DNA of 64,000 nucleotides, taken from NCBI GenBank assembly GCA_958496175.1, contig OY292280.1, forward strand, positions 12,276,001-12,340,000. Direction: 5' to 3'. The translations under genes were made by a program, and so were the position numbers. Origin of the DNA: Sisyra terminalis. Its lineage: Eukaryota; Arthropoda; Insecta; Neuroptera; Sisyridae. Positions within the stretch are counted from its first letter, which is position 1. Every line of letters starts with the position of its first letter. The notes under the pieces were generated by a model. That model ran no database searches. It had not been told where the DNA came from and saw only the letters and a list, made by a program, of their open reading frames with translations. Below, piece after piece: positions 47,030 to 58,154 of this stretch.

Positions 47030-47056
47030 ATGTGAAGGTTTTAAATGGCGAGATGA
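47030..47056 (+). promoter_or_regulatory. Start-stop element and overlapping upstream ORF before the membrane-protein start
   Basis: The exon begins with ATGTGA (47030-47035), an ATG followed at once by a stop. A second ATG at 47045 opens a three-codon ORF (Met-Ala-Arg) whose TGA at 47054-47056 overlaps the main ATG at 47053-47055 (ATGA overlap). Minimal uORFs of this type can stall initiation or allow re-initiation; any effect here is inferred. Confidence 0.4.
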
Positions 47057-50000
47057 CATTGTATTGGTGGATGCATTGGTTCTGGATTACTGTAGTACTA
47101 GGTAAATCATCCCCTTAGTGGTTAAGCTGTACAATTACGTATTTTGATTGCCTTGGTTCTAGTTTACATCCAGAAAGCGTCGACACTGTCGTCGAATGAC
47201 TCGAAAACAAAGGCAGCATCGAACGATTCCAAACTGGTCATGTTTGAGACCAAAATCAAATATGGCCCGGAAATCGAAAACGAGGCAGCCATTGAACTGG
47301 ACCCGCCTAGAAAATCGAAAGCTATCGGAACCCCCCGCATCGACCATGGCCAAATACCCGAGAAAACTGTCGATATGTCCAAATCCGAAGTAAATCTCGA
47401 TAATAAAACGTCCGACCCAACCCCAACGCCCCCATTTAACAAAACAATATCCATAGTCATACCGGCGAACTCGTCCAATAGTGATAATCACACGAGAGTA
47501 ACCGAAACGTATTCGACTGGTTCCGTTTCGGTTTCAACCGTTGCCGACGATGAGGAGTCGGAGACAAGCGAAGAAGTTTCCGTCCAAAAAAAATTTACTT
47601 CTTCGATGCTCCATGTAACGCCCGCGTCTGTTTTAAGGCCAAATTTGAACAGCAATTTAACGGAAAAACGAGTTGAGAGTGCTTCGTTTGGGGTCGCTGC
47701 AATCACTGGAACGTCATTCGGGGTCTTGATCATCGTAGCATTAGTTGGAACCATCAGCTTTATTATGTATCGGCGACGATACTTAAACAAACCACAAACG
47801 TTGAACGACAAATGTAGCAATTTGGACTCAAACGGATATATCGATGATAGCACTTTGAGGGTAAGTTACTCTGTTAACAAATTTCAAAGCTTTTATTCAC
47901 TTTTTTCAATATTTTTAACAAGTTGATAAAAAAATATGTGATAGGAACCCTTAACATGTACCAAAAAAGGACAGGGACATAAATATGACCGGTGATCAGG
48001 CATGCTACGAAACGATACACATTAGTTGCTTAATAGTTACCATTGACTTCTATACGTTTCCACACATTTTATTCTATTTCATTGCGTTTATTTAAATAGT
48101 TTTTATTACACTACAACGCCAAAAAAACAACTTTAACAGATACATTTGTAAATAATGACGTAACTATAAATCAATTAATGGTATTAATGGAATTTCAGTC
48201 GAAATTTTCAGAATTGCAGAGAACTATTTCGAATGGTTTCGGTATTATTCCTATACGTATTGTTCACTCCAATGCAATTTGTACGTAAACTTTGACATAT
48301 GCCAGAAATGAAGAAGCGACGGTTATTTTCAAATATGTATTATCAAATATATTTAACAAAACAGTTCAATAAATATTACCTAAGTATATTTTTCATTTCG
48401 CAAATGTTTTCGAGTTTCCTTTTTATTAATAATAATACATCACAGTTTTTCACAAGTGTTTTTCCCATAGAAAAGTAAACTTTATTCAAAAAAATTTGGT
48501 TCAAGTCCATTTTAGCACAGCCACAATCTGGCAACGTTGCATTGTCGACTTTGTTTTTAATTTAATTCGGGATTAAATCGGTCCATAATAAAAATTTTGC
48601 CACAAAGGAGAGAATTATACCATATTAGAATTAAATCATCAAAAAAATCGCGAATTAAATTAAAAACAAATTCGAAAATGTAACGTTGCCAAATTTTACA
48701 TGTGCAAAATTAGACTTGAGGCGAAAATTTAATTTTAAATATAATAATATAAATACATATTGGAAAATAATCGTCGCTTCTTCATTTCTGGCATATGTCA
48801 AGGTTTACGTACAAATTGCATTCGAGTGAACAATGCGTACAGGAATAGTATCGAAACCTTTCGAAATAGTTTTGAAAATTTCGACGTTCCTGATTCAACC
48901 TTATACCCAATTAATTTGAAAATAACTAAGAAATGAGAATATGTACTAAAATTCTTAAGATTTAAAAATAGATCTCAATTGAATTTAAATATTGCCGCCT
49001 TTAATACCACAGCTGATCTCACGACTCCTCCTTCAAATTGATTCCGTTATGTTCTTTTCGAAACTCACCAGATTTTTTAGCTCACGTTGGTGACAATATT
49101 TCGGAATGACCAAGGTATATTCTTGTAGAAAATTGAACGATCTACAAAAAAGGTGTTGTACAAGTTTTTGATATTTTTATTCCTTCAAAAGTTATTCGAG
49201 GTCAAAGTTGAACTAGATAGAAATTTTAATATTTTTTCATTTTTTTGACGCAATCATCAATTTTATGAGAAAATTTTATAAGACATTTTTTGTAGAGCAC
49301 TTTTTTTTCTATAATTTATCTTTATAAAAGTTTTTGATATTTTTCACAGGTCCTAAGTTATTTAATTAAAGTAAAAAAATAATTTTTATGTTGAAAATAT
49401 AATAATTCAGGGAATTTTCAGTTTAATACAAATAACTTAAGACCTGTGAAAGATATCAAAAACTTTTATAGAGATAAGTTATAGGAGAAAAAGTACTCTA
49501 CAAAAAATGGCCTATAAAATTTTCTCATAAAATTGATGGTTGCGTCAAAAAAATGAAAAAATATTAAAATTTATTTTTAGTTCAACTTTGACCTCGAATA
49601 ACTTTTGAAGGAATAAATATATTAAAAACTTGTACAAGACCTTTTTTGTAGATCGTTCAATTTTCTACAAGAACATATCTTGGTCATTCCGAAATATTGT
49701 CTTTGACGTGAGCTATAAAATTCCAAAGTGCAAGACAATATTGTTCCCATGTTATTTAAATGGAAAATCGAAATTTGCGATGCGGCACCTCTTAATTTTA
49801 ATATTAAGAGCTTAAACTTTCACAGGATTTTTTTTTTGTCATTCCCAACAATATTTTCGATATAATTATGAAAAAAAAAATCATAATTTTTTTTGAATCA
49901 GTCTAATGTACATATATAACATCTATCTTATTTCAGGTCTTATCCATCTATCAGATCTATTTTATATTTCGGGATAAATATTCTTATTGGAAATTTTCGG

Positions 50001-50279
50001 TTGTCGGACCGATTTTGATAAAATTTTGTATTTAAGTGTTATAGTTTTACTGACATTAAATCTTTAATATTTTTAAACGATGAAACTTTATTTATTCGGA
50101 CGGATATTTATTTATACATTTACCAATTTATTGCTAATCTAATATGGTTTTTCTTTGCAAATTTTCAGGAAAATTCCGAAGAAATGTATAGTCTGGACAA
50201 TGATTCATTCCTAAACAGTTTAGAAGCAATGACGATTCAGAACTATTGGACCGATAGTGTTAAACATACGAAATTATAA
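47053..50279 (+). CDS. Single-pass type I membrane protein of unknown function, 285 residues
   Basis: I do not recognise this gene. Three coding exons, 47053-47101, 47163-47860 and 50169-50279, sum to 858 nt; junctions are GT-AG and in phase (phase 1, then phase 0). The N-terminus MTLYWWMHWFWITVVLVYIQ reads as a signal peptide. The extracellular part (about 22-190) is hydrophilic, rich in Ser, Thr, Glu and Asp, and has several N-glycosylation sequons (NDS, NKT, NSS, NHT, NLT) and few cysteines. A transmembrane segment lies at about 200-219 (GVLIIVALVGTISFIMY), followed by the stop-transfer RRRYL. The cytoplasmic tail of about 65 residues contains acidic and aromatic motifs (EEMYSLDNDSFLNSLEAM, IQNYWTD) and ends VKHTKL. 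The tail is a separate exon beyond a 2.3 kb intron and looks more constrained than the ectodomain. The shape resembles a syndecan-like or mucin-like receptor, but no family motif (such as EFYA) is present. Confidence 0.8.
48195..48905. repeat. Foldback with central family A element, third copy
   Basis: Arms at about 48207-48340 and 48745-48900 match those at 7876-8036/8455-8632 and in 24059-25790 (catatgccagaaatgaagaagcg). A family A palindrome occupies the centre (48498-48722). It lies in the second intron of the membrane-protein gene. The DNA on both sides (47960-48150 and 48910-49080) matches one uninterrupted inverted stretch at 62480-62860. Confidence 0.72.
48498..48722. mobile_element. 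Family A palindromic MITE, diverged right half
   Basis: ggttcaagtccattttagc to mirrored aaaattagacttgaggc, within the foldback 48195-48905. Confidence 0.7.
49066..49910. repeat. Large foldback element, copy 1
   Basis: Arms of about 300 bases (tagctcacgttggtgacaat, ttgtagaaaattgaacgatc, ttgacgcaatcatcaatttt) mirror around 49385-49400. A tail ends in ttttgaatcagtctaa, as in 35486-35697. A second copy is at 54945-55745. Confidence 0.7.
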
Positions 50280-50518
50280 AGTGATGCATTTGAAATTTTA
50301 TCAAAATATATCAGTATTACAAATGTATTATTTCAAGTACTTAATTATTTCATAGGGAATTTTAAGTTTTAAACAAATTTTATTTTATTCCATCCAAAGA
50401 ATTATCAAAATATATAGATTTCCACTGATATGAAGACAGGCATCAATATCAAAGATCAGTTTTTCATTGGTTTCAGTTCAAATTTATAGATTCAATAATT
50501 TGCATATTTTGTAAAAAA

Positions 50519-50524
50519 ATAAAG
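50519..50524 (+). terminator. Polyadenylation signal of the membrane-protein gene
   Basis: AATAAA lies 240 bases after the stop codon at 50279 and is followed by T-rich DNA. This gives a 3' UTR of about 250 to 270 bases. Confidence 0.55.
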
Positions 50525-50716
50525 TTATATATTTTTCTTTATATTGTATATAGTGTTAGTTATTTGGCACGTGATTAAGAGCTCATAAAAATAATGATAT
50601 TTTCTCAATTCCATGTCTTTTAATTCTAGTTATCTGTGATATAAAATCATTTATTTTATCTTTCAAATTATAGCAAGTGACAATTTAAAAAGGAATTCAT
50701 GAAATACCAATTATAA

Positions 50717-50739
50717 AATATATATAATATATATATATA

Positions 50740-50812
<73 letters not shown>
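50717..50812. repeat. (TA)n microsatellite
   Basis: About 95 bases of almost pure TA dinucleotides, about 190 bases past the poly(A) signal of the membrane-protein gene. Confidence 0.95.
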
Positions 50813-50814
<2 letters not shown>

Positions 50815-51029
50815 TTTTTTAAATTTTCATTTTGAAGTTATAGAAATATTAATTCTTATTCATGTAAAAAGTATTTGTACTTATAGAGGTGTATATATAT
50901 GAAAATTATGAGTTCATATATATGCTGTCAATAATGAAAGTATATAAATAAAATAATTTTGAAAATTTATGTTTTTTTTTCTTCCTTATCTTCCTTTCCT
51001 TGTTTTGTACGTTTTTACTTTCAGAATTA

Positions 51030-51960
51030 AATTCTTAAATAAGTTTTCTGTTATTTCTGAACAGTTTACATCAAAAGTTCTCAACAGGGGCGATACCGCC
51101 CATCCTCAATTATCATTACAAAGGAATATTGAAAGATCGGGAAAAGGTTAAAAAGGATTGGTAACGTCAGAATACGGTGATTCGGGAGATCCTGGAAGGA
51201 AATTAGGTAATCCAGGAGGTCTCAATAGGGGCGATACCGTACATCTTCAATTGCCATTACAAAGGAGTGATAATAGATAACATAGACAAATCAGGAAAGA
51301 ATTGAAAATGAACTGGTCCTGTTACCAGAAAAATATGATTCCGGAGATTCCAGGAAGAAATTAGGTGCATCTGGAAGATATTTTAACTAAAAAAACCGTA
51401 AATAAGTAAAATTGTAATAAAACAAATACTATAGAGAAGGCCTACTGGTGGCCAAGTAGTTAAGGACCTAGGTGATTCCTCTAAAACTGGTAGGTGTTTG
51501 GTTCGATCCTAGTATCGAGGAAATTTTCAATATTTCTCGAATACGGATTTTTAATAACCCTAGAGTCTAGTAGTAAAAAAATACTATAGAGCATGTGTAA
51601 TAAACCACAGTACTCATTTATTATACTGGTCAATAAGGACTTATATTTAGAAAAGCTACTTTATAGTATGAATTTAAATTATTTCAATCACTTATACTCC
51701 TTTCCTTGTTTTGTGCTATTTTAGTTTCACACATTAATTTTAAATCAAATAAACTTTTCGTTAATTCTGAACAGATTCCATCGAAGGTTCTGAACGGGGG
51801 CGATACCGTCGATCCTCAATTGTCATTACAAGGAGTGATAACAGATAGCACAGACAAATCAGGGAAGGGTTTAAAAGGATTGATGTTGTTGCCAGAAAAG
51901 CGTGATTCAGGAGATTCTGGGAAGAAAATAGGTAATCCTGGAGGTTATTTTAACGGAAAA
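51030..51960 (+). pseudogene. Three decayed copies of a possible collagen-like exon
   Basis: Copies at about 51069-51225, 51226-51375 and 51778-51958 share gggcgatacc, cctcaatt and ttacaaagga. The best copy reads GDTVDPQLSLQGVITDSTDK then SGKGLKGLMLLPEK, RDSGDSGKKIGNPGG. Regular glycines suggest a broken Gly-X-Y exon, but several X-Y positions no longer fit. Copies 1 and 3 share a pyrimidine-rich lead-in ending in tctgaacag, as though an intron-exon junction had been copied. Frameshifts and stops break copies 1 and 2. A transposon origin is the alternative. Confidence 0.35.
51424..51591 (+). mobile_element. tRNA-like SINE with 13-base target duplication
   Basis: SINE body 51437-51578, flanked by perfect AAATACTATAGAG at 51424-51436 and 51579-51591. 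Box A-like TGGCCAAGTAGTTAAGG and box B-like GGTTCGATCC lie 55 bases apart and resemble tRNA-Ser/Leu. The acceptor and T stems do not pair well enough for a functional tRNA. Body and tail match 20304-20482. Confidence 0.82.
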
Positions 51961-52342
51961 AACCTATACTATAAAACCTATTTTATAAAACTGTTAAATA
52001 TTTTATAGTATTTTAATAGGAATTTAGTGGATGTTATAATAGGCTTATTATAATAGGCAATATCCCTCCCTTCTTGCATGTCAAAATGCCTATAGAAGAT
52101 CTATATCGCCACCGTGGAGAGACACTAGTCTACTTGTTATAAGAACTGATTGTTACAATTTATAGGTTATTAAATCTACAAAAAATATAATAGAAGTCAT
52201 TTAAAGTTATAAGAGGCATTTTGAATGTAAATATTTTAAATTGCTTCCAAATGTCTTCAATTAACAGGGAATCCTGTTAAAATATTGAAATTTACTATAA
52301 TTTATTATCTATCCGTTTTTGTATGGAAAAATGCCTTTAGAT

Positions 52343-52591
52343 CAATGATGGCGAACCTATGACCCGTGGGTCAGACACTGACCCACGCAAGCTTTCTAAC
52401 TGACCCATAATGGCTGGGTAACCATTTGTTTCTTTGGTTTGTAGAAAGAGACTTCCATAGCACTTGTATCATCCCCTCTCTGCTTTATCTTGTAAGACGC
52501 TAATGGGCGTCCAGCCATTAGTGACCCGCGAGGTAGTACTAAAAATATGAACAAAATTCGATCCGCACTTCAAAGAGGTTCACCATCCCTG
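52343..52591. mobile_element. hAT-like non-autonomous element at the edge of the satellite array
   Basis: Starts CAATGATGGCGAACC and ends ggttcaccatccctg. Flanked by CTTTAGAT (52335-52342) and CTATAGAT (52592-52599), 7 of 8 identical. The body matches 16815-17068. Confidence 0.75.
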
Positions 52592-53990
52592 CTATAGATG
52601 ATCGATATCGCCCCCGTGGAGAGACGCTAGTCTCAATAATAATTGATTTTTCAAGTTGGCCCTATAGATCCTTAAAAACTCTAGACCATTGTTGGAATCT
52701 GTTGCCATCTTTGCTATATATGATCGATATCACCCTCGTGGAGAGATGCTAGTCTACTTATAAGAACTTTTTTTTAAATTTGGCTCTATAGACCCTGGAA
52801 AACAATTCTGGTCGAGTTATTGACCATTGTTGGAATTTTTTGCCATCTTTGCTATATATGATTTATATCGCTCCCGTAGAAAGACGTTAGTCTACTTATA
52901 ATAACTGTTTTTTTTAAGTTGGCCCTATAGATCCTGGCAAACAATTCTGGTCGAGCTCTAGACCATTGTTGGTATCTTTTGCCATCTCTGCTACAGATGA
53001 TCGATATCGCCCCCGTAGAGAGACGCTAGTCTACATCTTATAAGAACTGTTTTTTTAAGCATCACCCCCGTAGAGAGACACTAGTCAACAGGGCCGAATT
53101 TAAACTGTTATAAGAACTGTTGTGAGAAACGATAGTCTACTTATACGAACTGTTTTTTTTTAAGTTGGCCCTATAGATCCTGGAAAACAATTTTGATCGA
53201 GCTCTAAACCATTCTTGAAATTTTTCGCCATCTCTGCTATAGATGATCGATATCGCCCCCGTGGAGAGTCACTAGTCTACAGGGCCGAATTTAAACTGTT
53301 ATAAGAACTGTTGTGAGAAACGGTAATCTACTTATGAGAACTGTTTTTTTTTTTGAGTTGGCCTTATAGATCCTGGCAAACAATTCTGGTCGAGCTCTAG
53401 GCCATTGTTGGAACTTTTCGCCATCTTTGCTATAGATGGTTGATATCGCCCCCGTGGAGAAACCCTAGTCTACTTATAAGAACTTTTTTTTGAAGTTGGC
53501 CCTATAGATCCTGGAAAACAATTCTGGTCGAGCTCTAGACAATTGTTGGAATTTTTTGCCATCTCTGCTATAAATGATCGATATCGCCCCCGTGGAGAGA
53601 CGCTAATCTACTCATAATAACTGTTTTTTTATAACAAGAGAGACGCTAGTCTACTTCTTATAAGAACTGTTTATTTAAGTATCGCCCCCGTAGAGAGACA
53701 CTAGTCTACAGGGCCGAATTTAAACTGTTATAAGAACTGTTGTGAGAAACGGTAGTCTACTTATAACCACTGTTTGTTTTTTGAAGTTGGCCCTATAGAT
53801 CCTGGAAAACAATTCTGGTTGAACTCTGGACCATTGTTGGAACTTTTCGTCATGTCTGCCATTTGATGATCGATATCGCCCCCGTGGAGAAACGCTAGTC
53901 TACTTATACGAACTGTTTTTTTGAAGTTTGCCTTATTGATCCTGGAAAACAATTCTGGTTAAACTCTAGACCATTGTTGGAACCGCTAAA
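52592..53990. repeat. Satellite-like tandem array, core unit about 140 bases
   Basis: At least eight units carry gatcgatatcgcccccgtgg, agacgctagtctacttat, agttggccctatagatcctgg, attctggtcgagctctag and accattgttggaa in order. Unit starts fall near 52603, 52722, 52858, 52999, 53244, 53440, 53577 and 53868. Longer spacings come from an extra segment (agggccgaatttaaactg, gttgtgagaaacggtag). A stray unit lies near 52085. Confidence 0.85.
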
Positions 53991-54159
53991 TGATAAAATG
54001 CGTAGATATGATCGAAAATTCCGTGTATTGTTCGGCGAAAAGTTGAGGTTATTCGGTGAAGTTGATTGGATATTTTCAATATTCAAAAATCATTCCCGTC
54101 ATGAATTGAAGAGTCAGATTTAAAAATAGATCCCACAAACAAAACGTGAATAAATATTT

Positions 54160-54451
54160 TTGTACACGTTCGACTCTAGTCACACGATAGAATTCCCGTG
54201 TTCGGCGATTAGGTATAAACGACGCCATGCGTCGTATTTTTGGTCAGTTTGTATCGGTCTTGAACTCGGAAAACAGCCAAGTGGCGTCTTTTTTTCCGAT
54301 AGGTACATAACGATTGGCATCACGACGCTCCCCATAGATCTACTGACATTTTCACGCCCGTCTTTCAGGCCACTGGATTGGGAACAAATTGGGGAAATCA
54401 TTAACCAGAAACGCAAATCCAGAAGCCCAAAGTCGCCAATTCCAGACTCAA
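54160..54451 (+). other. Possible non-coding first exon or promoter region upstream of filamin
   Basis: This stretch is markedly richer in G, C and CpG than its neighbours and is not part of a repeat family I recognise here. It ends at CTCAA|GTAAGT, a strong donor at 54452. An open frame of 111 codons crosses it but its product matches nothing I know. The nearest plus-strand acceptor with a known gene behind it is the filamin UTR exon at 58044. A role as an upstream filamin exon is inference. Confidence 0.28.
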
Positions 54452-54944
54452 GTAAGTCAAGTTTTCGCTACTATTTTTCGGATGCGCAATTATAATTTCG
54501 GCTTTTGTTCTGTTCTTTGTTTCGATGATGAATGTTTGCCAATTAAAAACGGAAAATTCATTCAAATCACCATTTTTGTTGGTAACCAAATCACTAGCCA
54601 ATCTACCATAATCCAAAACAGCCTTTTTTACCACAATTACCCATTATAACTTACCAATTCTGGAAAATTCAACGACTTCCAGAATTCCAGAAAACTCTTC
54701 TCTGGAACCATCCCTTCCTATCTACTCGGATGTAGAACCAACTGCAAATAAAACTAACCTTTTCCAACCAAATCTTCATTCCTAATACCAATCATCAATT
54801 TTTAAAAGTTGAATAACGGTTGCCCGATTTTTTAACTTGTCCGATTTCCAAAAGCTTTTAACCACATTCAGATTTTAGCAGTAATGTTCTGCCTTTTCCG
54901 ATACTAATCCCTTCCATCTATACAAACATAAAACCAGCTCCGAA

Positions 54945-55745
54945 TGACTAAATGACTAAGGTATATTCTTGTAGAAAATTGAACGATTTACAAAAAAGGT
55001 CTCGAACAAGTTTTTGATATATTTATTCTTTCAAAAGTTATTCGAAGTCAAAGTTGAACTAAAAAGAAATTTTAATATTTTGTCAATTTTTTGACGCAAC
55101 CATCAATTTTATGAGAAAGCTTTATAGTACATTTTTTGTAGAGAGCTTTTTTTTCTATAACTTATCTCTAAAAAAGTTTTTGATATCTTTCACAGGTCTT
55201 AAGTTATTTGCATTAAACTGAAAATTCCCTGAATTATTATATTTTTATCATAAAAAATATTTTTTTTAATTTAATTAAATAACTTAGGACCTGTGAAAAA
55301 TATCGAAAACTTTTATAAAGATAAATTATAGAAAAAAAAGTGCTCTACAAAAAATGTCTTACAAAATTTTCTCATAAAATTGATGGTTGCGTCAAAAAAT
55401 TGAAAAATTATTAAAATTTCTATTTATTTCAACTTTGACCTCGAATAACTTTTGAAGAAATAAATATATCAAAAACTTGTTGGAGACCTTTTTTGTAGAT
55501 CGTTCAATTTTCTACAAGAATATACGTTGGTCATTCCGAAATATTGTCACCAATGTGAGCTATAAAATTTCAAAGTGCAAGAGAATATTGTTCCCATGTT
55601 ATTTAAAAGGAAAATCGAAATTTGCGATGCGGCACCTCTTAATATTAAGAGCTTAAACTTTCACAGGATTTTTTTTTGTCATTCCCAACAATATTTTCGA
55701 TAAAATTAAGAAAAAAAAATTATAATTTTTTTTGAATCAGTCTAA
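54945..55745. repeat. Large foldback element, copy 2
   Basis: Same arms and tail as 49066-49910, in the same orientation, ending ttttgaatcagtctaa at about 55745. Confidence 0.7.
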
Positions 55746-58043
55746 TACATATACAAATAACTATATCAAGATGCAATATTTGTCCACAACATGAAATTTT
55801 CTATGTCCAAAGATATGATGGAATTCATGTGAAACATTCTATAAATATCACATTATAAGTCTAGACGATATTAAGAAAATATCTACAATCATTCTTTTAT
55901 CATTTATTTGTTTAAAACACAGAAAAACCGCTTTTAAGGATGATAAGTCCTTAATACATTACATGAGGTAGGATGCGGTCCACTAGACTAATAAATAGCG
56001 CTCATAAATTTCGATGAACGTTATGGACGTCCAGTGGACCGCATCCATAACACAAAACAATCATCCTTTTTTTCGGTTTAAATCACCACATATTTGACCA
56101 ATTTTTTTTAGGGATTTAATCCTATTTTTCGAACTAGTTTTACTAAAACCTTAAGGCTTTACGGAGGTGTATCAAAATGCAACTAGATAACTAAAACTTT
56201 AGGAAAATGATTCTTAGTTAATACTATAGTACTCATAAAAATTATTAAGGGATTCACTAAATTGGTAAAAAATTATTGCAATTTAAAAATACTATGATTT
56301 TACACGTAATCTTAAGGAGATTAAATAATAGATTAGACTTAATATATTTTTATTAGCAAAAAAAAAAGCTTCCAGGCAATCCAAACTTTCAAAATATAAA
56401 GTTTAAACTTGAGGGAACTAATTTTGTATAAGTATATTTGAATTCACTTCACGGTTTTTAAGAAGCAAATTATAAACAGTCCGAAAATGTGGTTTTTACT
56501 TGATATATTAATAAGTGTATAAGTGTGGTAACACTGTGGTTAGCTGAGACATACCGTCTTGTATATAATACAAACTGTGTTAGTACATTTGGTTAGATAA
56601 AAATGAATCGTACAATTTATCTTTGTCACGCTCATGAGTATACAGAATTAAGCGGAAATGGATGAAATATGTTAAACAATTTATTTTCAAAATGTTGACC
56701 ATGTTGCACATGCTCATTCATGTCATGTGAGAGACATACTAAAGTTTCCAACGCTGCCAACCAATAAATTCGACAGTGTTATTACGTTTTATATACTTAA
56801 TATAATGTTGAATTATTAATCTAATTTTTATTACTTAGTTATAATTGCCTAAAAAGCATGCTAATTTAATGTTTCATCGGTGATTTAACCATATTGCAAA
56901 ATTCTACATTCATAACTTAATCAATATTCAATAATATTTGGATTTGTTAAGTTGAAATCAAAGCATATTCAGTCCCAAAACTTAAAAATTGTCTATATTT
57001 TTCAATATTTAGAAAATTTGGTTCAAGTCCATTTTAGCACACCCACAATCTGACAACGTTGCATTTTTGACTTTGTTTTTAATTTAAATTTTTCTCAATA
57101 ATTCGTAAAAATTTTATAGTAAGAGAAATTCAAGGCTCAATATCTCGAGAAATATCGATCTTAGCAATTTGGCTTTCTGGAACTTTTTTGTAGAAAATTA
57201 AATTTCCTATAAATTTGACATTTACATTTTTTCTGTGGGTCTTATAATTCATGAGTTACTGAGAGAAAAACGAGAAATCTATGAAAAATCAAGGCTTAGT
57301 GACCCGTACTACCTCGCCCGTGTAAATTACGATTTTGCCGCAATAGGCACTTTTGTAGAGCAAACAATTGTAAAAAAATCCCAACTTTGAGCGAGGCGAT
57401 ACCATAAAATGTTGCTGAACTATAAAAATTTAAAAAAAAAAATCAAAGTTTACGTGTATTTTAAATGGAAAATATTCACACGCTGTGAATGAGTACTTAA
57501 TATTAATATTAAGAGCTCAAACTTTCAGGGATTTTTTTTTGAAGTATTTCCAACAAAATTTCGGCATGGGAGCAAAAAAAAAATGAAAATAGTCCCAAAA
57601 AAAAAAAAACACCCTAATAAAGATGTTGGTATAAATTCATGGTCGAAATTAAAAATTATAAACAGTCCGAAAATGAGGTTTTTACTTGATATATTAATAA
57701 GTGTATAAATGTGGTAACTTTATGGTTAGCTGAGAAATACCGTCTTGTATATGATACAAGCTGTGTAAGTACATTTGGTTAGATAAAAATGAATCGTACA
57801 ATTTATCTTTGTCACCCAAAAAAACACGCTAATCTTTATACGGTCGGCCTATATAAAAATTTTATTGTGGCCATAATTCATAAGCGGTTTTGATAAACGT
57901 AGGATAATAGAAGGAAATTATAAGACAATTTTGTGAAACAACTAGCGGTTTTGTAAAACAGCTGATTGGTTAATTATTTGTGGGAAATTTGTTTGTGTGG
58001 AAAGTGTGGAACGTTGCGATTGAATGGTTGTTTTTTGTTTTAG
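55746..58043. other. Intergenic AT-rich DNA upstream of the filamin exon
   Basis: Holds two copies of a sequence with tataaacagtccgaaaatg (56471 and 57658 onward, about 150 bases each), half of a family A element (57020-57090) and a fragment of the large foldback tail (57495-57600). No exon seen except the filamin UTR acceptor at its end. Confidence 0.5.
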
Positions 58044-58154
58044 GAGATGCCTGAAATGGGATATCGATAATCGAAAAATTGATCGAAAAATGAGAAAGAT
58101 CCTCCGTGGGTAAATGCGCGGTGCGGTGTGGTGTACTGGGTGTTTTGGAACGCA
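58044..58154 (+). promoter_or_regulatory. Filamin 5' UTR segment with upstream ORFs
   Basis: A T-rich tract ending in ttttag at 58043 is a good splice acceptor, so a 5' UTR exon probably runs from 58044 into the coding exon. It holds three upstream ATGs: 58047 (8-codon ORF ending at 58070), 58090 (8-codon ORF ending at 58113) and 58114. The last is out of frame with the filamin ATG and overlaps it, stopping at 58170. These could reduce translation or favour a downstream start. The acceptor is inferred from sequence only. Confidence 0.4.

Noticed and set aside
47159..47853. Minus-strand frames of 104 to 121 codons
   Set aside because: Antisense to the main exon of the membrane-protein gene; compositionally biased and not recognisable.
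50717..50812. Origin or regulatory element in the TA run
   Set aside because: A plain dinucleotide microsatellite with no other supporting motif.
51437..51530. Functional tRNA-Ser or tRNA-Leu gene
   Set aside because: Box A and box B are present, but acceptor and T stems do not pair and the unit is a SINE with a target duplication.
52592..53990. CRISPR array
   Set aside because: The repeats are long (about 140 bases) with no short unique spacers, and the DNA is eukaryotic.
54160..54495. 111-codon plus-strand frame as a protein-coding gene
   Set aside because: The translation matches nothing I recognise and the donor at 54452 lies within it; kept only as a possible untranslated exon.
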